From Vandiemenella viatica (taxonomy: Eukaryota > Arthropoda > Insecta > Orthoptera > Morabidae), in the NCBI GenBank assembly GCA_031002005.1, contig JARYHS010009186.1, positions 106,180,829-106,244,828 of the forward strand: DNA of 64,000 nt, written 5' to 3'. Of the stretch, positions 37,101-52,100 are shown piece after piece. The notes below the pieces were generated by a model, which saw only the letters and a list, made by a program, of their open reading frames with translations, was not told the origin of the DNA and did no database searches. A program made the translations under genes and the position numbers. Every line of letters begins with the position of its first letter. Position 1 is the stretch's first letter.

Positions 37101-40100
37101 GAATTTTTAAAAGGTAAAAAGCAAAAAGTTGGGATCAGAACTGCAGTATCAAACCAGGTGAAAGTGAAAATGGGAGTGCCATAGGGTAGTATATTAGAAC
37201 AATTGCTATTCATTATTAAAATAAATGATTTTGTTACATTTTTACAGTCAGAATTTAGGTTATGTGAGTGAAGACTTTCCCGGCATACTGATTCAGGCGT
37301 AACTTTTACAAAGCCAGTCTTGGTGGTGACTTCTAGCTCACAACACCTGAAGCTTTCCACACCTGATGAAGACGGCAGTGTCATCTGTCGAAGCATTGTG
37401 TTTATATGACACTATCTGGCTGAACACATGTGAAGCTTACATACAATTTAGGTTGTTTGCAGATAACAGTATTATATAATAGGATCAAAATGGGAGTATA
37501 CTGAACAGTTGCAGGGTGACCTGTATGAGCTGGGTAGGTCAATATTGGATGAGTATAAATGCAAAGAAGAATCATCTTGTTAGATGTACAGATAAAAAAA
37601 CTAAAGGTTGATCATGATTAAAGGATGGGGAATAAATTGTTGAAGACTTGAAATATAATTAATTACCTTGGCATAACATTTGATAATAAACTCAACTAGA
37701 CAGGTGGTAGGGAAAGATTCCAAGACCTTCACTTACTTGAGAGAATGATGGGGAGATGTATCTGACAAGAGAGGGAATTGGGTTACAAAACTCCTGCCAT
37801 TATTTGAATATGGTGGTGTAGTATGAGACCTAGATTTTGGGTATCAAATACAGGAGTAGGAGGGGAAAAAAAGGGGGGAGTGGAAGGATTCCTGCCAGAT
37901 TTGTCTTTGAAAATTAATGCAAATAACAACCAGTAACTGATATGATAAAGGAGCTGGAAATGGATTCATTGGAATATAGTAGAAGGATGAAGAAAGTGGT
38001 AGGAGTTTACAAAGGGAATATTGATGGCGAGGCATGGAAATTAAGAGTGGTGCATACAAGGGAAAAGATGATTATGACTGCAAGTTGGAATTTGATATCA
38101 GGCATAAGGGTGTGGGAAAATTTTCTTTCATAGCTAAGGGAGTCAAGGATTAGAATAATTTGCCAAGGGAGTGATGAGTAATTTACCAAAAACACTGAAA
38201 GAATTTAAATTTAAAATTGACAGGGCAAAATTAGGCTGGTACAAGAAAGGGAACAAATAGGTGTGTTGAGAAATTCCCACACTTAAATTAAATTTTCTCA
38301 CCTGCCTCCTCTCCTGCCAGCTTCTCCCCTGAGACCTTTAAGGCCAGGTAGTCCAGGAAGACCATCCATACCAGGCAGACCTTGTTTGCCAGGAAAACCC
38401 CTCTGGCCTTGCTGACCTGTAATTTGAGTCCGAAATGTCCAACTATTCTCTTAGCAATTACATAACAAGTTTTGAATTTTTCGGTCAACAAGAACAGAAT
38501 TAATCTGAAACCCAGATATAATACATTAAATAAAAGTATAGCTATAGTTTCTCTATCCTTAAATAATACCAATGCTAATTAAAAATTAATAACAATAAAA
38601 AATGGCATTTCCCATTTCCTCTTGCCAAATTAAGCAAGTATCTATACAAGGAAATTAACTTCAACTGCAGGAGCTAAAGAGGTGAACTATTAAAATATCA
38701 TTACCTATTTTACTAAGTATAACCCTTTCTTAAATAAATATTGTATGCTTTAATCATGATAACAATACAAAATGGAAATACCCAGCAGTGTGGTTTCACA
38801 CATTAAGGTGTCACCACACTGGATCAGGGAGGTGCTATGGGATCAGGATCGAGGCCTGGGCACTTTGTACTGACTTTTCTGACTGCGGATTTTGGGCAGT
38901 ATCCTGCAATCATCCAAGAAAATGCTGCGATAGTCTCCAATCTCCACTTCATAAACTACATATTTCAAAAATAAAATACAGATTTTTACCCCTTCTCCTT
39001 GTCACAGTTTGGACTAGTCATGCATTTACCTATTTTTTGATAAGGAAAAGACTAAACTGAAAACTTCGGTAGCTGGGTGTATCCATATGCCCAGCGTTTT
39101 GTTTATGTCATTTGGTAATAGAGCCAGCACCATAATTCCCTTCCAAGCATTAAAGCATGTTGACTTTTGAATCTGATGTAATTTTATTTAATTACAATTT
39201 CCCTACATATTTACTTTACCATTCTAATATTTTTTGAAATCTTAATTCCTTGACAGCAATTTCACCACCCTTATAGCAAGCCACATATTTCAATTACTCT
39301 CTCACATTATTATGGGATCATTCACAATATTCCTCACAACTCTCCTTTCACAAACATTGGTTAACTGATTAGTTTACTTTCCTTTTCCTTGCCTGCAGTA
39401 ATAATTATTAAAGTATTTTAGAGTTACATTTTTTTTTTCTAACTTAAAATAGATGGAATCATTTATATTTTCCTGGTGACTCATAGCAATATGGAACCTG
39501 AATCATAAAGGCATGGGAAGACTTGAAAATATATACTTTGTACACTACATTCAAAATACCTAGGCATACATGTTTTTATTTTTTTTATTTTTTTTTTATT
39601 TACAATCTCCTTGCCACAAAAGAATTTTTGTGTGAATGGCAGGCTGTAACTTCAAATAAACATTTTTGAAGTCTAACACTGATTGAAAATAGTAACCAAT
39701 AATCCACAAATAAAAAAACTAGATCTATTTATTTATTTATTATTCTTGTTTCATAGATCCCTATACTGAGAAAACATAAATTATATTTGTAACCTTTACC
39801 TGAAAATTATACTATGATAAGATTTCAGTTTAAAGATTTAAATGTATATATAAAATCTCACAATCAACTCAAATAATCTTATAACATTTCGAGGAACTGG
39901 TTTTTAATTTACTTTGTATGATCAAAAAGGCAAAGTCTTGGTTGAGAACCCACACCAAAGCTACTACGTTTTCTTTTCAGTTCAAAGCACAGGAAGGTCT
40001 GATAAAAACAAATCATTAGAAACTAATCACTGAAACTTTCGATGTTTTGTTGGAAGGAGGCTGTATATCTCCATCCATCTGATAGTGACTAGTAGTTTTT

Positions 40101-43100
40101 ATCACATATGTACATTAAATGAGAATAAAGAAAAAAATCACCATAGTTAGTAGAAGGACAATTATGGTATGCAGTAAACATATGACTGGAGCTAAGAAAA
40201 ATGGAAGATTATGTGTTTATGATCTTCATTCATGGATATTATTATATGAATTAGGTAACTGTGATCCCTTTGCATTCATTATGTTCATTTATGTTTTGAA
40301 ATTCTTTGTCTCATTAAGTTCACTTGGCAATTTATTTTAGATGTTCTCATTTAATCTTGACATTCTCCTAATTGTTTTTTCATGAACTGTTTAAATTAAT
40401 TTTTACATAATAGGCTATCATGTTTTGTATTTTTTACCCTACATTTGTTGCATAACCATTGATTTCTTTGTCGTTTAATTTTTACTGTTCAAACAAGGGA
40501 ATCTAGTCTTTACTATTTTCAACAGGTTCAAACTTTATTGCTGTCCTTTTGTCTACCTCCTCACAGAACTACATTTGACAGATCAAATATCTGAAAATGA
40601 CAGGTTCTTGACTAATATTCGTATCAGCAACTCATGTACCCAATCTATGCTGTTCCATTCTCGCTGTATTCACTCTTCACGATGGTAACCCAAACTTTCT
40701 TTTATTTTTGCTCTAAGAGTAATACTATTCTACTGCATCAATGCCCAAAGAACAAAATGTAATTTTTTCATAAAAACTATTACTATTAAATACTAGATTA
40801 ATCTAAAAACTATTTCTTGTTGTGTCAAACACTCACTTATGGAATCTCCTTCAGGAGAAATTCTTTCAAGAGTGGAAGCTATTTAAACTACAAAAATGAC
40901 AAAAATACCCAAATGCTAATTTTATAAGCAAGCAACCATAAATTATGCAGACACATATTTCCAAGTATAGATATACTTGCTATTTTTTGCACATTGCATA
41001 TATATTACCTGTATGGCTATAATACTAAGAATAGATAAACCATCCACAAAAGTCACAAATCATTCATTGTACAGAGATATGTTAAATATTGTCTACAAAT
41101 AGCTGACAGCTAATGAGTAAGTGAAAACTTAGAATTAATGCTTCAGAGTCAATTTGTGAAAGAATTTTCTTCATAGAAATTTTGAAACTAAAGAGGAGGA
41201 GATTAACATATGGTTTGCATTAATAAAGTCAAGGTGTCCCAAGTTATCCACAATTATTGATCTGGAGTATGTTTTTCTTTTTCAGTTAGAAACTATGTAC
41301 AAATTATATTTAAATTCTGTACTGAGCACTGGAAATAATGTGATTTTTTTGATACTAATCAACATATAATTGTTAGCTAGCTTCAAGCATTACTTCCTTT
41401 ACAGTTATACATCTCCCAGACTGCTGTCACATGGTATTGAAGTGAATATATCTAATCCAATCTAATAAATTGTGTTTATTTATATTTAATGTCCATTCAT
41501 TACTTTATTTTTATTTAAAATGTATTTTTTTTTAAATTTACATCATACTGAAAGACAAGGCCATTGAATGCACAAAATAATAATAATAAAGAAATGTAAT
41601 ATTTTTTTTTTTTGCTGCATACCTGGTTCTCCAGGAAATCCTTTTGAACCCTGAATGGTGAGTCCTGGGATACCAGATATTCCTTTTGGACCATCAGGTC
41701 CATACTCTCCTGGAGCACCTTTCTGGCCTGGACGTCCAGGTCTGCCTGGACGACCATTCAAGCCAGCACGTCCCTTCTGCCCACGCTCTGCCCCAACTCC
41801 TGGAGGGCCTGGAATAGAAAGGAGTAGATCACTTATTAATCAGTATTTGGCTGAATGTAGTCCAAGTTAGCTCAGTTCATTCTTAGAAAAGAATGGACGT
41901 TGAATTTGTGTATTCTGTGATAAGTCTAACTAACATGCATACTTTAATCGCCAATGTAAATGAGTTTATAGCTTGCAGGAACATGTATTTTTTAAAAAAT
42001 ATCACAAAATATTGAAGTTGACTTTATAGATTCTTTTTCAAAATAGCCCAGTGCAATTTAGAAATGGGATGAATGATCCTGAAAATTAAGTGCGCACTGT
42101 GGATAGGAAATTGTTCCTTCTGCTTGTCTTGGATCTTTCAGTCAATTCAGTTGTAAGGATTAAAAACATTCTTTTCCAGATTTGCCAGTGATGACTAATT
42201 ACCAATTGCGAAAATATGCAATATACAAACATTCCAGAATCTGAAGTAATATAAAATTAACTGTTGTGAGTTTCTGGAGTTCAGTTACATTATGTGATTT
42301 CAAATTATAGATAAGCGTGTCATGTGTGAATTGTTTATCTCAATTTAGATGCTATAACTACTGAAGGAAAATGGAGAATAAAACTGTTGTGTTTCATGAG
42401 GGTAATATAAAATGACACAGCTTGACGGTATATGCAAGATTTCATGTTTAGTAATCAGTTTCTATAATATTCCAAGGCCACAACATGTAAGTATGATCAT
42501 ATTTTAGCAGCACCAACCTGATACCATTTAGAAAATAGTGGGCAGAAAAGTTTCTTTGATTGCTGAGATTTAAAATTGTCACAAGCAGTTCAGAGTAAGG
42601 CAGTTAGCCACATGATTATTTCACCAGCTTCTGTACAGTTCTTCTTCTTATTAATGGTTAGTGGGATGTTTACCTCTCCACGTCTGGAAAGATGAACAGG
42701 GGTGGTTTCTTGTTGCCTTCCCTAGTGCAACAGTATGTTATTATAAGTGCAGGGCCGGATTAAGACAGCGCGAGGCCCATAGCAAATGTGAAGAAGAGGC
42801 CCTTGAATTTTGCCGTCTGGGGAAAAATTGTAGAGCAAAAAAAAAAAAATGGTGAAATACAGTGCCAGCCTGTTAAGGCCTACTCTTCTAAAAGACACCA
42901 AACCAGAAGGCCAGGCTTAATGTCCACATGAATCACCACCAACAGTATCATATACCCTCACTCATACCCACAGTGGAGCTGGTTGACACCGTCTGGTAAT
43001 TAGGAATTATGCATCACTACCTCTTCTACCTTGCCAGCAAAGTCCTGATGATGAAAATTTCTTCTACCACCAGCTAACCCCGTGTCAGTGCTGGACACCG

Positions 43101-46100
43101 TCACAGTGCCACAGCCAACCTAGTCAATGGGATGGGCTTTTCTCTACAAGAAAACACTAAAAGAAATTGTAAATATAATTCCATGACAATGAGAAGAACT
43201 TTGAGAAACATGTAGTTTCAATAAGATGAGGTAAAAAAGAAAAATACCTAAACTGAGATTTGTTTAATTTGCATTCAGATATTTATATTAGTAAATTTCT
43301 CAGATAACTAGAAAATTGTGTAAGTGATGGGTTTGATACGTAATGAAAACTTCTAAGGTATAATGAGTAACTAAATACCTTTAGAAAAGAAACAATTTCA
43401 TCTGAAGCTACTGAGTCATTTATTGACAAATGAAAACTAACTTGGCATCTGGGCATACTACTGATTGGCAGATTAACTCAGTCAATTTCTGCCACCTAGC
43501 TATAGCATGCATGGATGCTTTTTGAAAATGCAACTGGTCAACCAAAATCCTAAAATGATCAACATTATGAAACCTTACAATATAACACCTGTGAGTTAAT
43601 TGTTCCACTAAGACATTACTTCATTATTGAACTCCCCAGTGCAACAAGTAGAATTTGTAATTCAAATTACTTAATAATTACATAATCTGATAGCAAACAT
43701 AAATAATATTATCTGACTGAAATTTTGTTGAAAAATATTTAGGAACATAAATTTTAAGCTTTCAAAAAATACTCTCATACGATCAAAAATAATTAAACAA
43801 AATAAATTTACATAGCTGGTTTCTTTACTGATTTGTTGAAAAGATTTCCTTGGAGCTTCAGGAAAATTTCTAACTAACAGGATGACAAAAAATAAAATAG
43901 TTATGAGTTATCCCAAAGTGGGCTACAGCTTGTTAATCTTTTAAATGGATAATCATTACACTAAACTTACTATTCCATAAAATCAACATTTGTTGTTGCA
44001 CACATAAAATCATGGTGCTGTGTAGAATTTTCTACTAAGTGCAATCTCAAACTACGAGGGTTATGTAAAAAGTAAGGTTCTCAACGCTGTAAACTCGCCG
44101 CGAGAGATACTAGGCCAAATCTGGCAACACCGCCGTCTGCGCAGGTTCCCCCACTCTAGATCACACCCAGGTAGAACTCGCTGTGATGTTCAGTGCCGGC
44201 CTGACAGCCATCCGCGATGGAGCTCCCGCCTGCCGTCACCGCCAGGTGCGAAGTTCGTGCTGTAATCCGGTTTTTGCACGCAAAAAATTTACCACCGGTT
44301 GAAATTCATAAGCAGTTGTGTGAAGTTTATGGGGAGGCGTGTATGTGTGTTCAACATGTCCGAAAATGGTGCAGGGAGTTCTCTGAAGGACGCACAGACA
44401 TTCATGATGAGCAAAGAAGCGGTAGGCCATCGACCTCCGACGAAGTTGTGACGAAGATTGAGCGAATTCTGCTCGAAGATCGGAGAATAACGATTCACGA
44501 CCTGGCATTCTGGGTTCCTGAAGTTTGTGAAAAAACAGTTCACACAATTGTGACAGAAAGATTAGGTTATCACAAGGTTTGTGTGCGATGGGTCCCGCAC
44601 ATGCTTTCTGAAGCCCACAAAGCCGATTGTGTCAGGTGTGCCCAGGAGTTTCTTCGAGAATGCAACGAGAATACCGAAGATTTCCCAGACTCCATTGTTA
44701 CCGGGGATGAAACATGGTGTCATTACGTCACCCCGGAGACAAAACAACAATCTCGTCAATGGTGCCATACTGATTCGCCAAAACCGAAGAAGTGCATGCA
44801 GTCGCTGTCTGCAGGAAAAGTGATGGTTACGGTTTTTTGGGACCGTAAGGGCATTCTTCTTGCTGACTTTATGCCTCGAGGGAGCACAATCAATTCGGAC
44901 AGGTATTGTGAGACTTTAAAAAAGCTCAGAAGAGCCATACAAAATCGACGGAGAGGAAGATTAACAAAAGGCGTAAGATTGCACCACGATAATGCGCGCC
45001 CGCACGTCTCTCGCCAAACCAGGGATTTAATCGACAGTTTTGGCTGGGATCTCGTTGATCATGCTCCTTACAGCCCTGATTCATTTGTTTCCAAAATTAA
45101 AGGAACACTTGGGTGGACAACGTTTCACAACTGACGAGGAAGTGAAGGAAGCGGTCACCAAGTTTCTCAATGGACTGGTGGCAGACTTCTTTGAAGTCGG
45201 ATTTCAAAAGTGGATAAGTCAGCAGCAAAAATGCGTGGAAAAATCTGGGGATTATGTTGAAAAATACTTTAGAAATTAAGCTTTCCAATAATGTATTTTT
45301 CATTTTAAATAAATCATGTTTTACGTTTTAAAAAAATATGGGAACCTTATTATTTACATAACCCTCGTATAAAGCTTACTTAAACATAGGTCAACTTTAT
45401 GATTTCACTGTAGATCTAATACTAGAAATGGATTTAAGGGATTTGTGTTTTGCTCTTTAGAAGCACCAGTATTGATTTTCAAAGTAAGTGAAATCTAGTT
45501 CATTATAAATTAGAATAAGCTTGCTTAGTAATGTTTAATCCATATTTCTTAAGCGGCATTTAGTTTTCTGGCATAAAACCAGTTACTTTCAGGATCTTAC
45601 TTGGTTACACTTCTGATAAATTAACAATATTTGAAATCTCTCTTAAAATTTTTGCATGAAGAATAAAATTTGCTTCTAACAGACAATAGTTATTTAAAAT
45701 CTATCTTTAAACATATTAAGTGCCAATGAAACTGTTGTTAGGCAATAAAAATAAGGAAGGATAGGTTATAGTCATGTGGTGAGTCTTGGTGTGGACTTGT
45801 TACTTCTTTATTCTTGTTTAATGTTTAGACTAAAATATTGTTAAGTGTGTTCATGTTTTTGTGTTTGCCTTGGTCATCCTGTCCTCATCACTGGTGATTT
45901 TACCTATCCTTTCTTATTTTGAACATATTAACACCATTTTATATAATAAAACACTCTTAACTGTACTTCACAGAAAACAGAACTGCAGTGTTTTTAGTTG
46001 TTCTGTTATTTCAGAAATTTAGCTATGTTATGATTATGTGCATAATGGCTAAAATCTTAGAGAATTAATCTACCTGCAGGTCCCTGTGGCCCCTGATCTC

Positions 46101-49100
46101 CACGCATGCCTGGTGCTCCAGAAAGACCAGGAAATCCTGGTTCTCCTTGAAAACCTGGTTCTCCTCTTGCTCCCTGGATATAAAAAGTCAGTTAAATGAA
46201 TCTTATTTAAATTATGCCTTACATGATATTGCATACAAAAAATTTCCTAGTCAGATAAATACTACAAGGAAGCTGGTTACAAAGTTAATTAAATTAACAT
46301 AATTTGGAATAATGATAAGAAAGGGTGAAATATTGGATATATTTTTGATAATAGAAACATTATACTTCCTATAAACCCCGTCTCAGTTACTTTTTACTGC
46401 CATTGATTTTACCCCTCCCTATTTATCATCCAGGATAGCAATCACATGTACTTATTACATCATTAAATCTCTCCTTTACTTTGAGATCCATTGAATTACA
46501 CACTATAATATCCTAACTAATTCACAATTTGGTTTCAAAAAAGGATCATCCATAGAAATGGCTATATATTCATTTTTAAATAACACATTTGAGGAACTGA
46601 ATAATAAAATGAATCCTGTAGGAATATTTTGTGATCTTGCAAAAGCATTTGACTGTGTAAATCATGAATTACTTTTGAAAAAAATGGAATACTATGGTAT
46701 TTTTGGGACCGCAGGTAAATGGTTTAAATCATACATTGAAAGCCGAATGCAAAAAGTTTCAATTTTTGATTCTAAAATAAGCAAAGATGCTTCATCAGAC
46801 TGGGAGAAAATAAAACATGGAATTCCACAAGGCTCTGTCTTAGGTCCCCTCCTCTTTCTGTTATACATCAATGACCTTCCTGGAAATTTATCCGACAAAG
46901 TTAAGAGTGTTTTATTTGCAGATGACACTAACCTGACTGTGCGTAAAACACCAAACAGTACTATAGAATTTAATGTAAATGAAGTACTTAGAGTAGTAGC
47001 AAATTGGTTTAAGGCAAATTCATTAAAATTAAATTTTGAAAAAACACATTATATTAGGTTTAAAACAAAAAACTATGCACAGCCAGATATATGTATAAAC
47101 TATAAAAACAACACAATCTTAGAAACAGAGAGTATAAAATTTCTTGGTATTAAAATAGATCAGAAACTCTGTTGGCAAGATCATATCACTACACTATTGG
47201 CAAAGTTAAGTAGTGCCACCTTCGCAATACGAACACTTTCTCTAACAGCAGATCTAGAATTAATGAAACAGGTGTACTCCTCATATTTTCATTCAGTAAT
47301 GTCATATGGCATAATTTTTTGGGGAAACTCTTCACAAAGTAAAAAAGTTTTCATAGCACAGAAAAGAGCTATTAGGTTTCTGTGTAGGGTAAAACCAAGA
47401 ACTTCTTGCAGACAACTCTTTAAGAAACTCAATATTCTTACAATGTATTCTCAGTATATATATTCTCTCATGAGCTTTGTCATAGAAAATTTTAACCTGT
47501 TTACACCTAATTCACAGGTACACAGTTTCAATACAAGAAACAGAAATAACTTGCATAAAACACAAACATCTCTGTCATTAGTACAAAGAGGAGTTAATTA
47601 TTCTGGGATACATCTGTTTAATAAACTACCTAATCGTATAAAACAGCTTTCAGATAATAAAGATGTATTCAAACAAAAACTTAGAGATTATCTTATTGGC
47701 AACTCCTTCTACTCCATTCAAGAATTTGAAGAAAATAATTAATTGTACTCATTATGACGTTAGCAAAACTCAGTTGCAAAAATGTATGTTTATTATTATT
47801 TCTTGTATTTGTAAAATATGTATATATATATATATTTCCTATGTATGATATGACTCATATTATGTGTATATGTATCAACAATGACATGTTTCACATCCCA
47901 GAGGTACTTCCTCAGCAGGGATCCATGGAACAAGATTGATAAATAAATAAATAAATAAAAATAAAATAATCTTGGCTGTCATTGGTCACTTGATGACTGT
48001 ACATTTCAACGGATTCTCATCAAACACAGGCTATTAATACAAATATTTGTGTTCTTGCATTAGTGCTCTTATGTACTATTCTTGTTATGAACTTTTATCT
48101 TAAAATGAATCACGTGAAAGTATGCAAGAAAATATTATTTTTCTTGCACATAGATTTGGCGTGCTAAAGATCAGTACTTCAGTTCTTGTAGCTTCCAGAT
48201 TGTAGGATTGCTACTGGTCCCCACACATTTCTTGCCCCTATTTATATAGAAGATCTTGTGTGTTTACATGCATATGATAAGGCTACAAAGGAAAGAATTT
48301 TAGGGTACAATTTTCTTTATGGAAGGGGCGCCAGGCTTAAGTGGAAGTGGTTGAGAAGTGTACTTGTACCACTATAAAATTAATCTGAAACAAAACCTGT
48401 AATCTTAAATGGACAATGTTCCTGACAGTGTAAATTTGTAAATGATTGGGAATTGGGGCAAGCAATTATGTGAATAATTAAATGCATGAATTTTGAACAA
48501 AGGATATAGAAATGTGCTAAATTTATTAACTTAGATTTGATTGGCAGCCATAATGGGGTGAACCCAGCAAGGGTGCAAGTGCAGTAACTTTAAAGATGTA
48601 TAATGATAGTGAAGTAAACCAACCAACTGTGACATCTCCTAATTCACTTTCAAGGTAAATAAGAACTGGAAATACATGCTATCTAAGAAGAATCCATAAC
48701 AGTACTCAGTCATAAAACTGAAAAATTGTGCTGAAAACTTCATTTTATTTTGCTACTTAAGTTACACAATTAATGTATTAAATGTAATAAACTTTATTAG
48801 ACTACTTTATCAAATAAATTTAACGTTAGTTTAGAAGGCGTTTGAAGTATTTGGGAAAATCATGACTGGAAACTGTGGCGCCGGCCATAGGTAGGTTGCG
48901 AAGGGGATGGGTTGTAGTTGGTGTAAGAAGTGGTTTCACTGGGCATGTGGGGAAGAGGAAATGGGGGAAATAAATGAGGCTCTCCCATGGTTTTGTTCAC
49001 TTTGTCTTAGGGATTATAGGATGTGGGAGATGGGCTAAATGTTCAGGGAGTTGCGTGAAAGTATCAGGGTTCTTGAGGCTCGTCCTGTGGAGGCTCAGTC

Positions 49101-52100
49101 TCTGGAGTCGTAGCCTGTGGTGGCTCCACCTGTTGAGGGTCAGCCTGGGTGGCTGAGCTTGTCGAGGCTCATGCTGTAGAGGCTGAAAGTAGAGATAGTT
49201 GGTTGGGGGAAGTTGAGAAGGATGGGTGGGAGCTGGTAACAGGTCGTAGGAGAAATATAGTTAACAGAATGAAGAAGCCAGACACTTCAGTAATTGTGGG
49301 GGAAAATAGGTTTGACCTGTTGCCAGAGTCAGGAGGAGAAGAGCCTCATGTAGATGTAGGAGTAGGTAAGATGCAGCAGGCCTTTAGGAATCAGGGTGTG
49401 CAAGGCAAGAATAGGAAGAAAAGGGTTCTGCTGCTAGGTAGTAGCCATGGGAGAGGTGTAGGCCCTCTTCTGCAGGATCAGTTAGGTACAGGTTACCAGG
49501 TCACATGTTTTTTCAAACCTAGTGCAACATTAGGTCAGGTAATAGAGGATATAGGTTCACTTTGTAGGAGTTTCACTAAGGATGATAGAGTAGTGATAGT
49601 TGGAGGGGCGGGAAATAGTATTGATAGAAACACGAGTTATAGTATAGAGAGTGACCTGAGGAAGATGGTGAAGGAGGCACAGCATACCAGGGTGGAGCTC
49701 ATGCAGGTCCTAAGACGCCATGACTGGTCACAATTGAACTATGCTGTGAGGCGTGTAAATGTGGAAACGGAAGTGCTACTTGGGAAAGGCATTAGTTCTG
49801 TGTTAGGGGTTGTGCCTGTAAACACCATTGGTAGGTGGGGTTTCACTAGGCATGGCCTACACCTAAATGGAAGGGGGAAGGGAGTACTTTCTGAATTGTT
49901 AGCTAAAGCAGTGAGCGAGCCCATTTCCAGTGATGATGGGGTTAGGACTGTGCCTTTTTTAGGTTAGGGGCTGCTGGTGAAGGGATGGAAATAGATGATC
50001 AAAGTGATACTGATTGCAGATCCATGATAAGAAAGATCATAGATGTTAAAGAAATAGATGAAGTGGCTGAAACAATAACTGGATGGGGTAAAACTGGGAA
50101 AGAGGAGATAAATGCTGAACATATAAAGAAGGTAATAAGGGTGTTAATGGTAAACTGTAGATGTATAATGAACAAAGTAATCGAATTTGCAAACTTAATA
50201 GAGATACACGAACCACAAGTAATATTTGGGGTAGAGAGTTGGTTAAAAGAAGACATACCAGACAGTGAGGTTTTTCCTGATGTTTACAAAGTGTACCGCA
50301 GAGATAGAGGAGCAATTGGTGGAGGAATCTTCATACTAGTTAGCAAAAACTACCACAGTTCACTGGCGTTCATAGATCAAGACCATGAGTTACTTGGGGT
50401 AGATTTCTAGGGTAATAGAAAAGAAAAAATCAGGGTGTTGGCTGCTTACCGTAGTGGAGGAATGACAGATGAAGATGAGGCTCTTGGGGAGAAATTAAAT
50501 TCATACTCAGATTTCAGAGGTGAGAATAGAATGATCGTTATTGGTGGGGATTTAAATTTACCAGGTGTAGACTGGGAAAGAAATAAGATTAATAACACAC
50601 GGGAACAAAGATTTGCAAATACCTTAATAAGGGAAGGAGGATTTACACAAGTGGTAGAGCAAAACACTAGGGGACAAAATATTTTGGATATATTCCTAAT
50701 AAAGCTAGATGATGACCTTGTGGGGTGTCAAGTAAAGGAAGGAATAAGTGATCATGACACAGTTCTCATGGATATTACAGGATTCAGTGAACCAGCAGCC
50801 AAAATTGAAGGGGGAAATAGGTACAATTATAAAAAGGCACAGATTTCAAATTTGAAGAGATATTTCAGAGAACGTTTCAGCAAATGGAAGGAAGGCACAA
50901 GTACATTAGAGTCAAGGTGGGAAGAGTTCAAGGAGATAATAAGAAAGGGGGAAGAAAAAATTATTCCAAAGCAGAAAATAAAGAGAAGTAGAGAACCTGT
51001 GTACTATAATAGGGAAGTGAGGAGGTTAAAGAGGTTGGTACGAAGAGAACATAACAGAGTTAAGAGACAGCAGGGTAGTAGGGAATATTTGAAACAACTA
51101 AACAAGGACTTAATAACAGCAATGAAAGTTGATAAAGATGGGTTTATGAAGAGTATTGTCAGTGCAGGAGGACTACTGACTGATGCATATATAAATTTCT
51201 ATGGCTATATCAGGAAACTGATGGGAAGGGAGGGTGTAGAGATGCTTATAGATAAGGATGGAGAAGTAGTTACTGAGGATTTGAAAAATGCAGAGATTTT
51301 AAGTAACTGGTTTAGTGAGAGCATTAGGGACAATGAATCAGAAATGGGAAGGTCTAATTCGGAGAACGAGCTTAACAATATGATTAGAAATGAAGATCCT
51401 AAAAAATTTGAAATTCATCCTGAAGAAATCATGAGGGAAATAAGCAAGCTGAAAATACATAAGGGGGCTGGTGCAGATAATATTACTACAGATATCTTAA
51501 AGATGTGACATTGTACCTTATCTTGAAATATTATTTAAATCGAGTCTGGATACTTGCTGCTTACCACAAGACTGGAAAAGTGCGATAGTAGTACCGGTAC
51601 ATAAAGGAGGGGTGAGACATGGAGTCAAAAATTACAGGCCAATCAGTTTGACTTCAGTGGTAGGTAAATTAATGGAAAGATTGATATGCAACCACATCAG
51701 AAATGTATGTGAGGAACGTAAGTGATTTTCAAGTAGGCAACATGGGTTCAAGCAAGGATATTCATGCGAATCTCAGTTGGTGGGATATATGCAAGATATT
51801 TCAGATGAAATGGACAAGGGAGGCCAAATTGATACTGTAGCACAAGATCATTCAAAGGCGTTTGACAGAGTAAGCCACAAAATGGTAGTAAATAAGGTAA
51901 AAACTATTGGAGTGGATGAGAAAGTGATTTGGTGGGTAGAAGAATTTTTAAAAGGTAGAAAACAGAAAGTTAGGGTAAGAAATGTGGTATCAAAGGAAGT
52001 GGAAGTAAAAATGGGAGTGCCGCAGGGTAGCGTATTGGGACCATTTCTATTCATTATTCTAATGCAGCGGTTCCCAACCTTTATTGGTACATGACCCACT

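Noticed and set aside
32700..38290. A hidden collagen exon that would resolve the phase mismatch
   Set aside because: I scanned the minus strand for Gly-X-Y coding and found none, but a very short exon cannot be excluded.
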